A program made the position numbers and the translations under genes. A model generated the notes under the pieces. The model was not told the origin of the DNA and made no database searches. It was given only the letters and a program-made list of their open reading frames with translations. Positions 12,181-25,882 of a stretch of 64,000 bases of DNA are shown here, piece after piece. The DNA is from Cymbidium sinense. Its lineage: Eukaryota > Streptophyta > Magnoliopsida > Asparagales > Orchidaceae. Positions within the stretch are counted from its first letter, which is position 1. Each line of letters opens with the position of its first letter. The DNA lies in the NCBI GenBank assembly GCA_021442155.1, contig CM038229.1:94273716-94337715 (forward strand). Direction: 5' to 3'.

Positions 12181-13399
12181 TTAGAGTAGTTAGTTTTTAT
12201 ATTATTATTAGTTATTATTAGTTTTTATATTACTTATTAATTATTAGTTTATTATTTTTTAATTTAATTATTATTTAATATTTTTATTTTTTTAGTTAGT
12301 TATTATTTAGTTTAGTTATTATTTAGTTAGTTTTATTAGTTATTAGTTATAGTTTATTATTATTAGTTATTAGTTATTAATTTTTGAGTTATTATTATTA
12401 GTTATTACTTTTATTGATAGTATTAGTTATATTTATTACTTCTAGTTATTATTATTATTATTAGTTATTAATTTTAGTTAGTTATTTATTATTAGTTTAT
12501 TTTATTATTATTATTATTTTATTAGTTATTAATTATTAGTTATTATTACTAGTTATTAGTTTAGGTTTTTAGTTAGTTATTTAGTTTATTATTATTAATT
12601 ATTAGTTTTATTTACTAAAACTTATTAGTTTAGTTTATTAATTTAGTTTGTTATTAGTTATTAGTTTAGTTTAGTCATTATTAGTTTATTTTTTGTTTAT
12701 TAGTTTTATTTAGTTTTTTAGTTTATTATTATTATTAGTTATTAGTTTAGTTATTAGTTAATTATTATTATTATTATTACTTTTTGTTTTTAGTTTTATT
12801 AGTTATTAGTTTATTAGTTATTATTAGTTATAATTATTAGTTTATTAGTTTAGTTTATTAGTTCATTTTCAATTTATTAGTGATTAGTTTAGTTTATTAG
12901 TTAGTTTTCAATTTATTAGTGATTACTTTAATTATTATTAATTATTATTAGTTTTTAGGTTTAGTATATTAGTTATTAGTTTAGTTAGTTTTTATTACTT
13001 ATTATTATTAGTTAGTTATTATTATTAGTTTTAGTTATTAGTTATTAGTTTAGTTATTTATTAGTTAGGTCATATGTTTTATTTAGTTATTAGTATTAGT
13101 TATTAGTTTATTTATTAGTTATTAGTTTATTTTAGTTTTATTAGTTTACTAATTTTTAGTTTTATTATTATTAGTTATTTATTAGTTAGTTAGTTTTATT
13201 TTGTTAATTAGCTTTTATTATTATTAGTTATTAATTATTATTAGTTATTAATTTATTATTTTAGTTATTTATTAGTTATTAGTTATTAGTTAGTTATTTT
13301 ATTTAGTTTTAATTTATTAGTTTAGTTATTTAGGTTTATTTATTAGTTTAGTCATTTTTATTAGTTTTATTAGTTTTTTATTAGTTATTAATTTATTTA

Positions 13400-15500
13400 T
13401 TTACTTTTAGTTATTCAACTTTTATTTTAGTTAGTTAGTTTATTTATTAGTAATTATTAGTTACTAATTAGTTAGTTTTATTAGTTATTAGTTTATTATT
13501 TTAGTTTAGTTTTTAGTTATTATTAGTTAGTCATTTAGTTATTAGGTTTAGTTATTAGTTATTTTTATTAGTTTTTAGTTAGTTTTATTTATTAGTTTAT
13601 TAGTTTAGTTATTTTTAGTTAGTTATTAGTTTATTGGTTAGTCATAAGTTATTAGTTATTATTATTAGTTTAGTTATTTTATTAGGTTTAATTTTTAGTT
13701 TAGTTTTTAGTTTTAGTTAGTTTTATTCATTTTTATTTTAGTCAGTTAGTTTATTTTAGTTATTAATTTAGTTATTTTTATTAGTTTATTAGTTTATTTA
13801 TTTTATTAGTTATTAGTTTATTAGTTATTAGTATTATTTTTTTTTATTAAGAAGTTATTATTTGTTTATTATTATTATTATTAGTTCATTAGTTTACTAT
13901 TAGTTTATTATTAGTTATTTATTATTAGTTATTTATTTTATTATTTTATTAGTTATTTATTAGTTAGTTTCATTCATTATTAGTTTAGTTATTATTATTA
14001 TTAGTTAGTAATTTTTTAGTTTAGTTATTAATAGTTTTATTATTATTAGTTATTTAGTTAGTTATTAGTTAGTTTTATTATTATTAGTTAGTTCTTAGTT
14101 TATTTATTAGTTTTATTATTATTCATTAGTTTTTATTAGTTTTTAGTTTTTAGTTTATTATAGTCATTATTATTATTTATTAGTTATTAGTTTTACCATT
14201 AGTTTGTTTATTTATTAGTTATTAGTTATTATTTATTAGTTAGTTATTAATTATTAGTTAGTTAGTTATTATTATTGGTTATTTAGTTATTATTAGTTTA
14301 TTTAGTTATTAATTATTAGGTTTTACTATTAGTTAGTTATTATTATTTATTATTATTATTAGTTAGTTAATTATTAATTATTAATTTAGTTAGTTATTAG
14401 TTAGTTTATTAGTTTATTAGTTTTTGTAGTTATTAGTTTATTAATTTTTCATTTTAGTATTAGTTTTATTAGTTTATTAGTTTAGTTATTATTAGTTAGT
14501 AGTTAGTTTTTAGTTATTATTAGTTATTAGTTTTGTTATTATTATTATAATTATTATTATAACTATTATTAATTTGTTTATTTTATTTAGTTTTATTATA
14601 ATTAATTTAATTATTTTATTACATTATTAGCTATTAATATTAGTTTATTAATTTGGTTATTAGTTACTAGGTTATTATTAGTTTATTAGTTTAGTTAGTT
14701 TAGTTATTAGTTAGTTTTAGTTATCATTATTATTAGTTAGCAACCATTAGTTTTAGTTTTTTTTTTAGTTATTAATTTATTATTTTAGTTATTATTTAGT
14801 TATTTTATTAGTTAGTTATTAGTATTTAGTTTTATTTGTTATTGTATTATTTATTAGTTTGTTAGTAGTTTTTAATTATTAGATATTTTTTAGTTAGTTA
14901 ATTAGTTTTATTACTTTAGTTATTAGTAATTAGTCTATTAATTATTTGTTTGTTATTTATTAGTTTAGTTATTAGTTTTTATTAGTTATTACTTATTAGT
15001 TTATTAGTTTGTTAGGTTTAGTTTTCATTAGTTTTTAGCTAGTAATTTAGTTATTATTAGTTTATTAGTTTTATTAGTTTATTATTATTTGGTTAGTTAA
15101 TTTTATTAGTTATTATTATTATTTATTAGTTTAGTTATTATTATTATTAGTTAGTTATTTAGTTTATTAGTTTATTAGTTATTATTAGTACTTTTATTAG
15201 TTATAAGTTAGTTTTAGTTTTATTATTATTATTAGTTAGTTATTATTTTATTAGTTTAATTTAGTTATTTAGTTTAGTTATTAGTTTAGTTATTTGTTTT
15301 ATTGTTATTATTAGTTAGTTCTTATTATTAGTTTCTCAGTTAGTTTTAGTTAGTTATTTAGTTTAGTTTCTAGTTAGTTATTAATTATAAATTAGTTGTT
15401 AGTTTAATTATTAGTTATTATTATTAGTTATAGTTTATTAGTTTTAGTTTTTATTCATTATTAGTTTACTTTATTATTAGTTATTAGTTTCAGTTAATTA
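13400..15500 (+). repeat. Higher-order segment, first copy (pair with 16800-18900)
   Basis: Landmark words shared in order with the later segment at offsets of about 3312, 3357 and 3376 bases show an old tandem duplication with later indels. Boundaries are approximate because the background wording is repetitive. Confidence 0.7.
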
Positions 15501-16799
15501 CTATTACTTAGGTATTAGTTATTAGTTTAGTTAGTTTTATTGGTTAATATTAGTTATTAGTTTTGTTATTATTAGTTTTTTGGTTTAGTTATTATTATTA
15601 ATTATTAGTTAGTTATTTATTTTATTAGTTTATTAGTTTAGTTATTTAGTTTTAGTTATTATTAGTTATTTATTTAGTTAGTTAGTTTAGTTAGTTTTTA
15701 TTAGTTAGTTTTAATAGTAGTTATTAGTTTTTTAGTTAGTTATTTATTAGTTTTATTAGTTCAGTAGTTTTAGTTATTAGTTGTTATTATTTAATTATTA
15801 TTAGTTATTAGTTTTTATTAGTTATTAGGTTTAGTTATTAAGTTTATTTAGTTAGTTTTATTAGTTATTTAATTTTATTGTTTATTAGTTTAGTTAGTTT
15901 TTTAGCTTATTAGGTTTTATTTATTAGTTAGTTATTAGTTTTAGTTTATATTAGTTTATTATTTGTTTTAGCTTTTATTTTTTATTTTTATTTAGTTATT
16001 AGTTTATTATTATAGTTTATTTAGTTATTATTTAGTTAGTTATTATTTAGTTAATTTAGGTTTAATGTAGTTATTATTAGTTAGCTATTTTATTTTATTA
16101 TTATTATTTTACTATTATTATTAGTTATTAGTTATTATTATTATTATTATTATTTTAGTTATTAGTTATTATTTATTAGTTACTAGGTTTTATTAGTTAT
16201 TTATTAGTTTTATTAGGTTTTTTTATTTTTTAGTTTTATTAGCTATTAATTAAGTTATTTATTTAGGTATTAGTTTATTATTAGTTTAGTTATTTAGTTA
16301 TTATATTTTATTTATTATTTATTAGTTAGTTTAATTTTTAGTTATTATTTTATCAATTTATTATTTTATCATTAGTTTTATTATTTGTTATTATTAGTTA
16401 ATTATTAGTATTAATTTTAGTTAATTATTAGTTATTATTATTATAATTAGTTATTAGTTTTATTAGTTTAGTTAGTTTTTTAGTTTTTTAGTTAGTTATT
16501 AGTTTTTATTAGTTATTACTCAATTAGTTTATTAGTTATTTAGTTTATTAGTTTTATTATAAGTTATTAGTTGTTAGTTATTTATTAGTTTGTTTATTTA
16601 GTTTTAATTTATTAGTTTAGTTATTAGTTAGCATAGTTATTTAGGTTTATTTATTAGTTTAGTTATTATTATTAGTTTTTTTTAGTTTTTATTAGTTATT
16701 AGTTTATTTATTTAGTTTTAGTTATTAGGTTTTTTGTTTAGTTAGTTATTTTATTTATTAGTTATTATTAGTTACTATTTTTTAGTTTTATTAGTTTTA

Positions 16800-18900
16800 A
16801 TTTATTAGTTTAGTTAGTTTTAGTTTAGTTATTATTAGTTAGTAATTTAGTTATTAGGTTTAGTTATTAGTTATTTTTATTAGTTTTTAGTTATTTTTAT
16901 TTATTAGTTTATTAGTTTAGTTAATTTTAGTTAATTATTAGTTTATTAGTTAGTCATAAGTTATTAGTTATTATTATTAGTTTAGTTATTTTATTAGGTT
17001 TAATTTTTAGTTTAGTTTTTAGTTTTAGTTAGTTTTATTCATTTTTATTTTAGTCAGTTAGTTTATTTTAGTTATTAATTTAGTTATTTTTATTAGTTTA
17101 TTAGTTCATTTATTTTATTAGTTTTATTAGTTTATTAGTTATTAGTTAGTTATTTTGTTTATTAGTAAGTTATTATTTGTTTATTATTATTAGTTATTAG
17201 TTCATTAGTTTACTATTAGTTTATTAGCTAGTTATTTATTATTAGTTATTTGTTTTATTATTTTATTAGTTATTTATTAGTTAGTTTCATTCATTATTAG
17301 TTTAGTTATTATTATTATTAGTTAGTAATTTTTTAGTTTAGTTATTATTAGTTATTTAGTTAGTTATTTTATTAGTTATTCAGTTAGTTATTAGTTTAGT
17401 TTTATTATTATTAGTTAGTTCTTAGTTTATTTATTAGTTTTATTATTATTCATTAGTTATTATTAGTTTTCATTTTTTAGTTTATTATAGTCATTATTAT
17501 TATTTATTAGTTATTAGTTTTATCATTAGTTTATTTATTTATTAGTTATTAGTTATTATTTATTAGTTAGTTATTAGTTATTAGTTAATTAGTTATTATT
17601 ATTGGTTATTTAGTTATTATTAGTTTATTATTTAGTTTATTATTAGTTTAGTTAGTTATTAGTTATTTGGTTTTACTATTAGTTAGTTATTATTTATTAT
17701 TATTATTATTAGTTAGTTAATTATTAATTATTAATTTAGTTAGTTATTAGTTAGTTTATTAGTTTATTAGTTTATGTAGTTATTAGTTTATTAATTTTTC
17801 ATTTTTAGTTAGTTTATTAGTTTTATTAGTTTATTAGTTTAGTTATTATTAGTTATTAGTTAGTTTTTAGTTATTATTAGTTATTAGTTTTGTTATTATT
17901 ATTATAATTATTATTATAACTATTATTAATTTGTTTATTTTATTTAGTTTTATTATAATTAATTTAATTATTTTATTAATTTATTAGTTATTAATTATTA
18001 GTTTATTAATTTGGTTATTAGTTACCAGGTTATTATTAGTTTATTAGTTTAGTTAAATTAGTTATTAGTTAGTTTTTAGTTAGTTTCATTATTATTATTT
18101 AGCAACTATTACCTAGTTTTTTAGCTTAGTTATTAATTTATTAGTTTTTAGTTATTATTTAGTTAGTTTATTAGTTAGTTATTAATTAGTTATTTAGTTT
18201 TATTTGTTATTAGTTATTATTTATTAGTTTATTAGTTAAATTTTTATTTATTATTATTAGATAGTTTTAGTAGTTAGTTAGTTTTATTACTTTAGTTATT
18301 AGTAATTAGTCTATTAGTTATTTGTTTGTTATTTATTAGTTATTAGTTTTATTAGTTTATTACTTATTAGTAGGGTTTATTAGTTTAGTTTTTATTAGTT
18401 TTTTTAGTATATTATTATTATTTTATTAGTTTTTATTATTTAGTTAATTTTATTATTTATTAGTTTAGTTATTATTATTAGAGTTATTTATTATTAGTTA
18501 TTAGTTATTATTAGTACTTTATTAGTTATGTTAGTTTTAATTTATTATTATTATTAGTTAGTTATTATTTTATTAGTTTAGTTTAGTTATTTAGTTTAGT
18601 TATTAGTTTAGTTATTAGTTTAGTTATTAGTTTTGTTGTTATTATTAGTTAGTTCTTATTATTAGTTTCTTAGTTAGTTTTAGTTAGTTATTTAGTTTAC
18701 TTTCTAGTTAGTTATTAGTTATTAATTAGTTGTTAGTTTTATTATTAGTTATTATTATTAGTTATTGTTTATTAGTTTTAGTTTTTATTCATTATTAGTT
18801 TAATTTATTATTAGTTATTAGTTTAGTTATTATTTGTTTTTTTGTTTAGTTATTATTATTAGTTATTAGTTAGTTATTTATTTTGTTAGTTTATTAGTTT
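16800..18900 (+). repeat. Higher-order segment, second copy
   Basis: Collinear with 13400-15500, including the GTCATAAG word, the ATAATTATTATTATAAC stretch and TTATTTGTTTGTTATTTATT. Substitutions and small indels separate the two, so this is not an assembly echo. Confidence 0.7.
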
Positions 18901-21900
18901 AGTTATTTAGTTTTAGTTATTATTAGTTTATTTTATTTTAGTCATTAGTTTAGTTAGTTATTATTATTAGTTGTAATAGTTAGTTATTAGTTTTTTGTTT
19001 AGTTAGTTATTTAGTTTTATTAGTTATTATTAGTTTATTATTTTTTAGTTTTTATTTATTAGTTTTTAGTTAGGTTTAGTTAGGTTTTTAGTAATTAGTT
19101 ATTAGTTTATGATTTTTAGTTTTTATTTAATAGTTTAGTTATTACTTGGTTATTAGTTATTAATTTTGAGTTATTAGTTAGTTAGTTAGTTAATTTTGTT
19201 ATTAGTTATTAGTTAGTTATTAGTTATTAGTTATTAGTTTATTAGTTATTATTGGTTATTAGTTTAGTTATTTAGTTTTATTAAGTTATTAGTTTATTAG
19301 TTTAGTTATTATTAGTTAGTTATTATTTATTAATTTATTAGTTTAGTTATTATTATTATTATTAGTTATTTAGTTTTAGGTTTCAATTTTATTATTATTT
19401 TATTAACTTTTATTTGTTATTAGTTTATTAGTTATTAGTTCATTAGTTAGTTAGTTATTATTTATTAGTTATTAGTTTATTAGTTTATTAGTTTTATTAT
19501 TATTAGTTTTTAGTTTAGTTATTTTATTATTTATTTAGTTATTATTAGTTATTAGTTAGTTATTGGTTATCAGTTTAGTTATTTATTTAGTTTAGTTTTA
19601 GTTTATTAGTTGGTTTATTATTTAGCTTTTTATTAGTTTATTAGTTATTAGTTTAGTTATTTTTATATTAGTTTATTAGTTTAATTATTATTAGTTTATT
19701 TTTAGTTAGTTTTATTATTTTAATAGTTATTATTATTATTTTATTAGTTTTATTATCTGCTATTATCTTTATTTTAGTAATTACTTTTAGTTATTAGATT
19801 AGTTAGTTAGTTTATTTATTAGTTATTATTTGTTTAGTTAGTTATTATTTTTAGTTACTAGTTTTTATTAGTTTGTAATTAATTAGTTATTAGTTATAGT
19901 TTATTATTTTAGTTTTTTGTTTTATTATTTATTAGTTATTAATTTAGTTATTTTATTAGTTTATTAGTTTATTAATTAGTATATTAGTTATTGTTATTGT
20001 ATTAGTTATTTAGTATTATTAGTTTATTTATTAGTTAGTTTAGTTATTAGTTTAGCTATTATTATTTTAGTTATTAGTTATTAGGTTAGTTTTAGTTTAG
20101 TTATTATTTATTAGTTATTATTTTTATTTTTATTATTAATTATTTTTAGTTATTAGTTAATTATTATTTATTTATTTTAGTATTAGTTAGTTTCATTTTT
20201 TTATTAATTAGTTATTATTATTAGATTATTAGTTTAGGATTAGTTTTATTAGTTTTATTAGTTACTAGTTTAGTTTTAGTTATTAGTTATTATTATTTAA
20301 TTATTATTAGTTATTAGTTTTTATTAGTTATTAGGTTTATTTAGTTAGTTTTATTAGTTATTTAGTTTTATTGTTTATTAGTTTAGTTAGTTTTTTAGCT
20401 TATTAGGTTTTATTTATTAGTTAGTTATTATTAGTTTTTAGTTTACTATTAGTTATTACTTATTTGTTTTAGCTTTTATTTTTTTATTTTTATTTTGTTA
20501 TTAGTTTTATTATTAGTTTAGTTATTTTATTATTATTTAGTTAATTTAGGTTTAGTTTAGTTATTATTAGTTAGTTATTTAGTTTAGTTATTATTAGTTA
20601 GTTATTTAGTTTTATTATTATTTTTTTATTATTATTATTAGTTATTATTATTATTATTATTATTATTATTTAGTTATTAGTTATTAGTTATTAGTTAATT
20701 TTATTATTATTATTAGTTTTATTTTTTTTTTTTTATTTTTTATTTTATTAGCCATTAATTAAGTTATTTATTTAGGTATTAGTTTATTATTATTAGGTAT
20801 GTAGTTATTATATTTATTTATTATTTATTAGTTAGTTTAATTTTAGTTATTATTTTATTAGTTTTAGTTTATCATTATTTATTATTATTATTAGTTAATT
20901 ATTAAGATAGTTTTTTAGTTTATATTATTATTATAATTAGTTATTAGTTTTATTAGTTTAGTTAGTTTTATTAGTTTAGTTAGTTTTTTAGTTTTTTAGT
21001 TAGTTATTAGTTAATTAGTTTATTAGTATTATTAGTTATTTAGTTTATTAGTTTTATTATAAGTTATTAGTTTAGTTATTAGTTTTAGCTAGCTATTATT
21101 ATTAGTTTTTAGTTTAGTTTTATTTAGTTATTATTAGTTTGTTAGTTATTAGTTATTATTAGTTATTAGTTTAGTTATTTAGGTTTATTTATTAGTTATT
21201 ACTAATTAGTTTATTTATTTTAGTTTAGTTATTAGTTTTATTATTAGTAATTAGTTTATTATTAATTTCAATTATTAGTTATTATTATTTTTATTAGTTT
21301 AGGTTTATGTTTAAGTTTTATTATTAGTTTTAGTTTATTAGTTAGTTTTATTAGTTAGTTATTAGTTTATTTGTTTTTAGTTTTATTAGTTAGTTTATTA
21401 TTATTGTTAGTTTTTCATTTTTAGGTTTATTATTATTATTACTTTAGTTATTATTAGTTATTAGTTTATTTATTTATTTAGTTTTATTATTATTACATTA
21501 ATTATTATTTTATTTATTCATTTATTATTATTAGTTTATTAGTTTTATTAGTTATTAGTTATTACTTTAGTTATTATTTATTAGGTATTATTATTTATTT
21601 TATTAGTTTAAGTTATTATTAGTTTTATTAGTTTTACTTTAGTTATTAGTTTAGTTATTATTATTATTATTATTAGGTTATTGGTTATTAGTTAATTATT
21701 AGTTAATTTTTTAGTTATTTAGTTTTTAGTTTTAGTTTTATTATTAATAGTTTAGTTTTTAGTTATTAGTTCAGTTAGTTTATTATTTATTAGTTTTAAT
21801 TATTAGGTTTTTATTAGTTATTAGTTTATTATTTTAATTATTTATTTTATTAGTTTAGTTATTAGGTTTTTATTAGTTTGTTAGTTTATTAGTTATTACT

Positions 21901-24610
21901 AGGTTTTAATTTTATTATTTAATTACTAGTTTATTAGTTTAGTTATTATTAGTTTAGTTATTAGTTATTAGTTTAGTTTTTTAGTTAGTTTTTATTATTA
22001 GTTTTATTATTAATTATTAGTTTAGTTTTTATTAGTTATTATTATTATTAGTTTTATTATTAGTTTATTATTTTATTAATTATTTATTTAGTAATTAGTT
22101 AGTTATTATTAGTTAGTTTAGTTATTACCTTAGTTAGTTATTAGTTATTAGTTTAGTTTTAGTTTTTTAGTTATTGTTATTATTAGTTAGTTATTATTAG
22201 TTTTTATTTGTTTTATTAGTTATTGTTTATTAGGTTTTATTATTTTTTAGTTTTGTTAGTTATTTATTTATTTATTAGTTATTATTAGTTATTACTTTTT
22301 ATTTTAGTTTTAGTTAGTTATTATTTTTAGTTTATTGTTAGTTTTAGTTTTATTATTAGTTATTAGTAATAAATATTAGTTATTTGTTTAGTTTATTTTA
22401 GTTATTACTTTAGCTATTATTAGTTTTATTTTATTATCAATTTATTATTATAATTATTTAGTTAAGTTAGTTTAGTTATTTTATTAGTTTATTAGTTTCT
22501 TACTTTTTACTTATTAGTTATTATTATTAGTTATTTAGTTGAGGTTATTTTTTATTTTTAGTTTTTAGTTTTAGTTTTAATATTTATTAGTTTATTATTT
22601 TTTAGTTTAATTTTATTTAGTTTATTAATTTAGTTATTTATAGTTATTAATTATTATTAATTATTAGTTTTAGTTAGTTATTTTATTATTATTCAGTTAT
22701 TTAGTTTATTAGCTTAGTTATTATTAATTAGTTACTTTTATTAGTTTAGTTAGTTATTATTTAGTTATTAGTTAGTAGTTTACTAGTTTATTAGTTTATT
22801 AATTTATTACTTATTAGTTTATTAGTTAGTTAGTTTTATTAGTTTGGTTTAGTTTATTAGTTATTAGTTATTAGTTATTAGTTATAATTTAGTTTTAATA
22901 TTAGTTTTATTATTATTAGTTATTAGTTATTACTTTTGTTAGTTAGTTATTAGTTAGTTAGTTTATTTTTAGTTAGTTTATTGTATTAGTTTTTATTAGT
23001 TTATTAGTATTTATTATTAATTAGTTTATTGGTTATTATTTTAGTTAGATTATTATTAGTTATTATTAGTTAATTATTAGTTTAGTTATTAGTTTAGTTA
23101 TTATTAGTTAGTTTTTAGTTTAGTTTTATTAGTTTTAGTTAGTTAGTCTTTTAATTGATTTAGTTATTAGTTTTTAGTTAGTTAGATAGTTTAGTTTTTT
23201 TATTTTTTTTAGTTTTTATTTAGTTTAAGTTATAATTAGTTAGACTTTATTATTTTTATTAGTTTATTAATTATTAGTTATTAGTTTATTAGTTTAGTTT
23301 ATTTAGTTTTTGTTAGTTTATTAGTTTTAGTTTATTTATTATTTTATTAGTTTTTAGCTTTTTAGTTAGTTATTATTAGTTTAGTTTTATTATGTTATTT
23401 TAGTTAGATAGTTTATTTTTGAGATATTAGTTTATTAGTTATTAGTTATTAGTTTATTATTAGTTAGTTATTTAGTTAGTTATTAGTTTATTTATTAGTT
23501 TTTTAGTTATTAGCTAGTTATTTTGTTTATTTTAGTTTTAATTATTAGTTTTATTAGTTACTTATTATTATTAGTTTTAGTTATTAGTTATTATTAGTTA
23601 TTTTAGTTATTTTAGTTTTATTAGTTTAGTTTATTAGTTATTAGTTTAGTTTTTATTAGTTAGTTATTATTATTAGTATAATTATTTAGTTTTATTTTAA
23701 TTAGTTTAGTTATTAGTTTTATCAGTTTTTATTAGTTATTATTAGTTAGTTTATTAGTTAATAATTAGTTTAGTTTTATTTTTAGTTATTAAGTTTTTAT
23801 TAGTTAGTTATTAGATTTTTTTAGTTTAGTTTATTAATTATTAGTTAATTTTATTAGTTATTATTATTATTATTTAGTCATTATTACTATTATTTGTTAG
23901 TTAGGTTTATTAATTTTATTTTTTTAGTTTATTAGTTATTATTTGTCAATTTTAGTTTTATTTAGTCTATTAGTTATTAGTTATTAGTTTTATTAGTTTA
24001 TTAGTTATTAGTTAGTTATTATTATTATTAGTTAATTATTATTAGTTATTAGTTATTTTAGTTAGTCATTATTAGTTAGTTTATTTTATTAGTAGTTTTA
24101 GTTAATTATTAGTTAGTTATTAGTTCATTAATTTATTAGTTTATTAGATTTAGTTATTTTGTTTTAGTTAATTAGTTAGTTATTAGTTTTAGGTTATCTT
24201 ATTATTATTTAGTTAGTTCTTAGTTATTATTAGTTTATTAGTTTTAGTTTAGTTATTCTTAGTTTTAGTTATTTAATTTAGTTATTATTTATTATTAATT
24301 ATCAGTTCAATTATTATTTTGGTTATTATTTAATTATTAGTTAGTTGTTAGTTTAGTTTTTTAGTTATTATTAGTTATTAGTTATTAATTATTAGTTAGT
24401 TATTTAGTTTTTGTTATTAGTTATTTATTAGTTTTATTAGTTTTTTAGTAATCTATTATTAGTTATTAGTTATTAGTTATTTTTTTTTCTTATTTAGTTA
24501 ATTATTAGTTATTAGTTATTATTAGTTTGGTTATTATCAGTTTAATTTTATTAGTTTAATTATTAGTTTAGTTTATTAGTTTAGTTATTTAGTTTAGTTA
24601 TTAGTTTAGT

Positions 24611-25677
24611 TATTATTTATTTTTAGGTTTTATTAGTTTAGGTTTAGGATTTTAGGTTTTTAGGGTTTGTGGTTAGTTTATGGTTTATGGTTCACGCATT
24701 AAGGTTATTTTATTTTAGATTTTAATTTATTTTATTTAGTTTATTTAGTTTTTATTTTAGGTTTAATTTTTTTTTAATTTACAGTTTAGGATTTATTTTT
24801 AGGTTTATTTTTTAGGTTTAGATTTTTATTTAATTTTTATTTAATTTTTATTTTATTTTATTTTAGGTATATTTTATTTTTATTTTACATTTAGTTTTTA
24901 TTTTATTTATGTTTTTTTATTTTTAGGTTTATTTTATTTTTTAATTTAGTTTTGATTTTTATTTATTTTATTTTAATTTAGTTTTTATTTTATTTTATTT
25001 TAAGGTTTAACTTTAGGTTTAGCTTTTCATTTATGTTTTTATTTTTATTTATTTTGCTATTTTATTTATGTTTAGGATTTTTTATTTATTTTATTATTAG
25101 GTTTTATTTAGTTTAGGTTTAGGTTTTAAGGTTTTTACAATTTAGGGTTTCAAGTTTAGGGTTTTGGGTTTATGGTTGTAGGTTTCAGGGTTTAGGCTTT
25201 AGGGTTATAGGTTTTGGGGTTTAGGGTTTAGGGTTTAGGGTTTAGGGTTTAGGGTTTAGGGTTTAAGGTAAGTTTTAGGGTTTAGCCTTTAAGGTTTAGG
25301 GTTTAGGGTTAGGGTTATTTATTTATTTTTTTATTTTTAATATATTTTGAAAATTAAGTAAATCGATAAGCTTAGGTTTATTTAGTTTACCTTTTAGTTT
25401 AGGTTTGTATTTTTATGTTTTTGTTGAGGTTTTTATTTTGTTTAGGTCTAGGTTTTTTATTTATTTTATTTTTAGGTTTTATTTAGTTTTTGTTTAAGGT
25501 TTTTATTTTTTTAGGATTTAGGGTTTACGATTTTGGGTTTCTAGTTTAAGGTTAGTTTAGGGTTTCGGGTTTAGGGTTTAGGGTTATAGGTTTTAGGGTT
25601 TATGGTTTATGGTTTAGGGTTTAGGCTTTTAGGGTATAGGGTTTAGGATTTAGGGTTTAGGATTAGTATTAGGGTTT
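24611..25677 (+). repeat. Telomere-like block D1
   Basis: TTTAGG/TTTTATTTTA wording opening with a GATTTTAGGTTTTTAGGG stretch and a TTTATGG series, and containing the best heptamer run of the window (25220-25261). The AAATTAAGTAAAT marker is at about 25353. It is directly followed by the island. Confidence 0.88.
25220..25261 (+). repeat. Six perfect TTTAGGG telomere heptamers
   Basis: 42 bases of exact plant-type telomere repeat, G-rich strand on +, flanked by degenerate versions (TTTTGGGG before, TTTAAGG after). It is interstitial, since array continues for 23 kb to the right. It could seed telomere-probe signals away from chromosome ends. Confidence 0.95.
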
Positions 25678-25882
25678 ACACTATCGAACTAGTGGGTTTA
25701 CAATCGCTTGAAGTGGTAGCCAGCTAACACCTCCTATGCTTTAAAACCTTGTAGACTAGTCATATGATTTTGTAAGAAAGTTAAGTTGTTATTATTTAGA
25801 GAGAGACTAAAGTCCTTAAACAAACTCCCTAAAAAGACTACAACATGAGTGGTGTGAGTAATGACTTAGTCTATCAGATTAG
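25678..25882 (+). repeat. Captured flanking-repeat island 1
   Basis: The core from GGTTTACAATCGC to GACTTAGTCTA matches 58911-59079 of copy 3 (+) and the complement of about 55740-55897 of copy 2. Shared strings include GCTAACACCTCCT, GTCATATGATTT and ACTAAAGT. The core is bounded by near-identical 12-base words, CTATCGAACTAG at 25682-25693 and CTATCAGATTAG at 25871-25882. No coding potential. Confidence 0.9.

Larger units (their letters stand above)
12181..24610 (+). repeat. Array block C: TTATTAG-type with duplicated sub-blocks
   Basis: Same wording as block A. Rare landmark words reveal internal duplication: GTCATAAG at 13641 and 16953, an ATTATAATTATTATTATAAC stretch near 14543 and 17900, and a TAGTCTATTA word at 14931 and 18307. 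These place a segment of roughly 13.4-15.5 kb again at roughly 16.8-18.9 kb (offset about 3.31-3.38 kb). Text around 15780-16260 recurs around 20290-20770 (offset about 4.5 kb). A 47-bp local duplication (CAATTTATTAGTGATTA) sits near 12850-12925. No gene or other element seen. Confidence 0.85.
22400..25882 (+). repeat. 3.45-kb higher-order unit 1
   Basis: The unit consists of about 2.2 kb of TTATTAG wording, a telomere-like block (24611-25677) and an island (25678-25882). Landmarks: GATTTTAGG at 24648 and CCAGCT at 25721, which recur 3457 and 3434 bases later in unit 2. The left boundary is approximate; homology with units 2 and 3 is seen from about 22390 (a TTTAGTTTATTTTAGTTATT stretch). Confidence 0.85.

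Noticed and set aside
25220..25261. A true chromosome end at the TTTAGGG run
   Set aside because: Only six perfect units, and array plus other sequence continue for tens of kilobases on both sides; it is interstitial.
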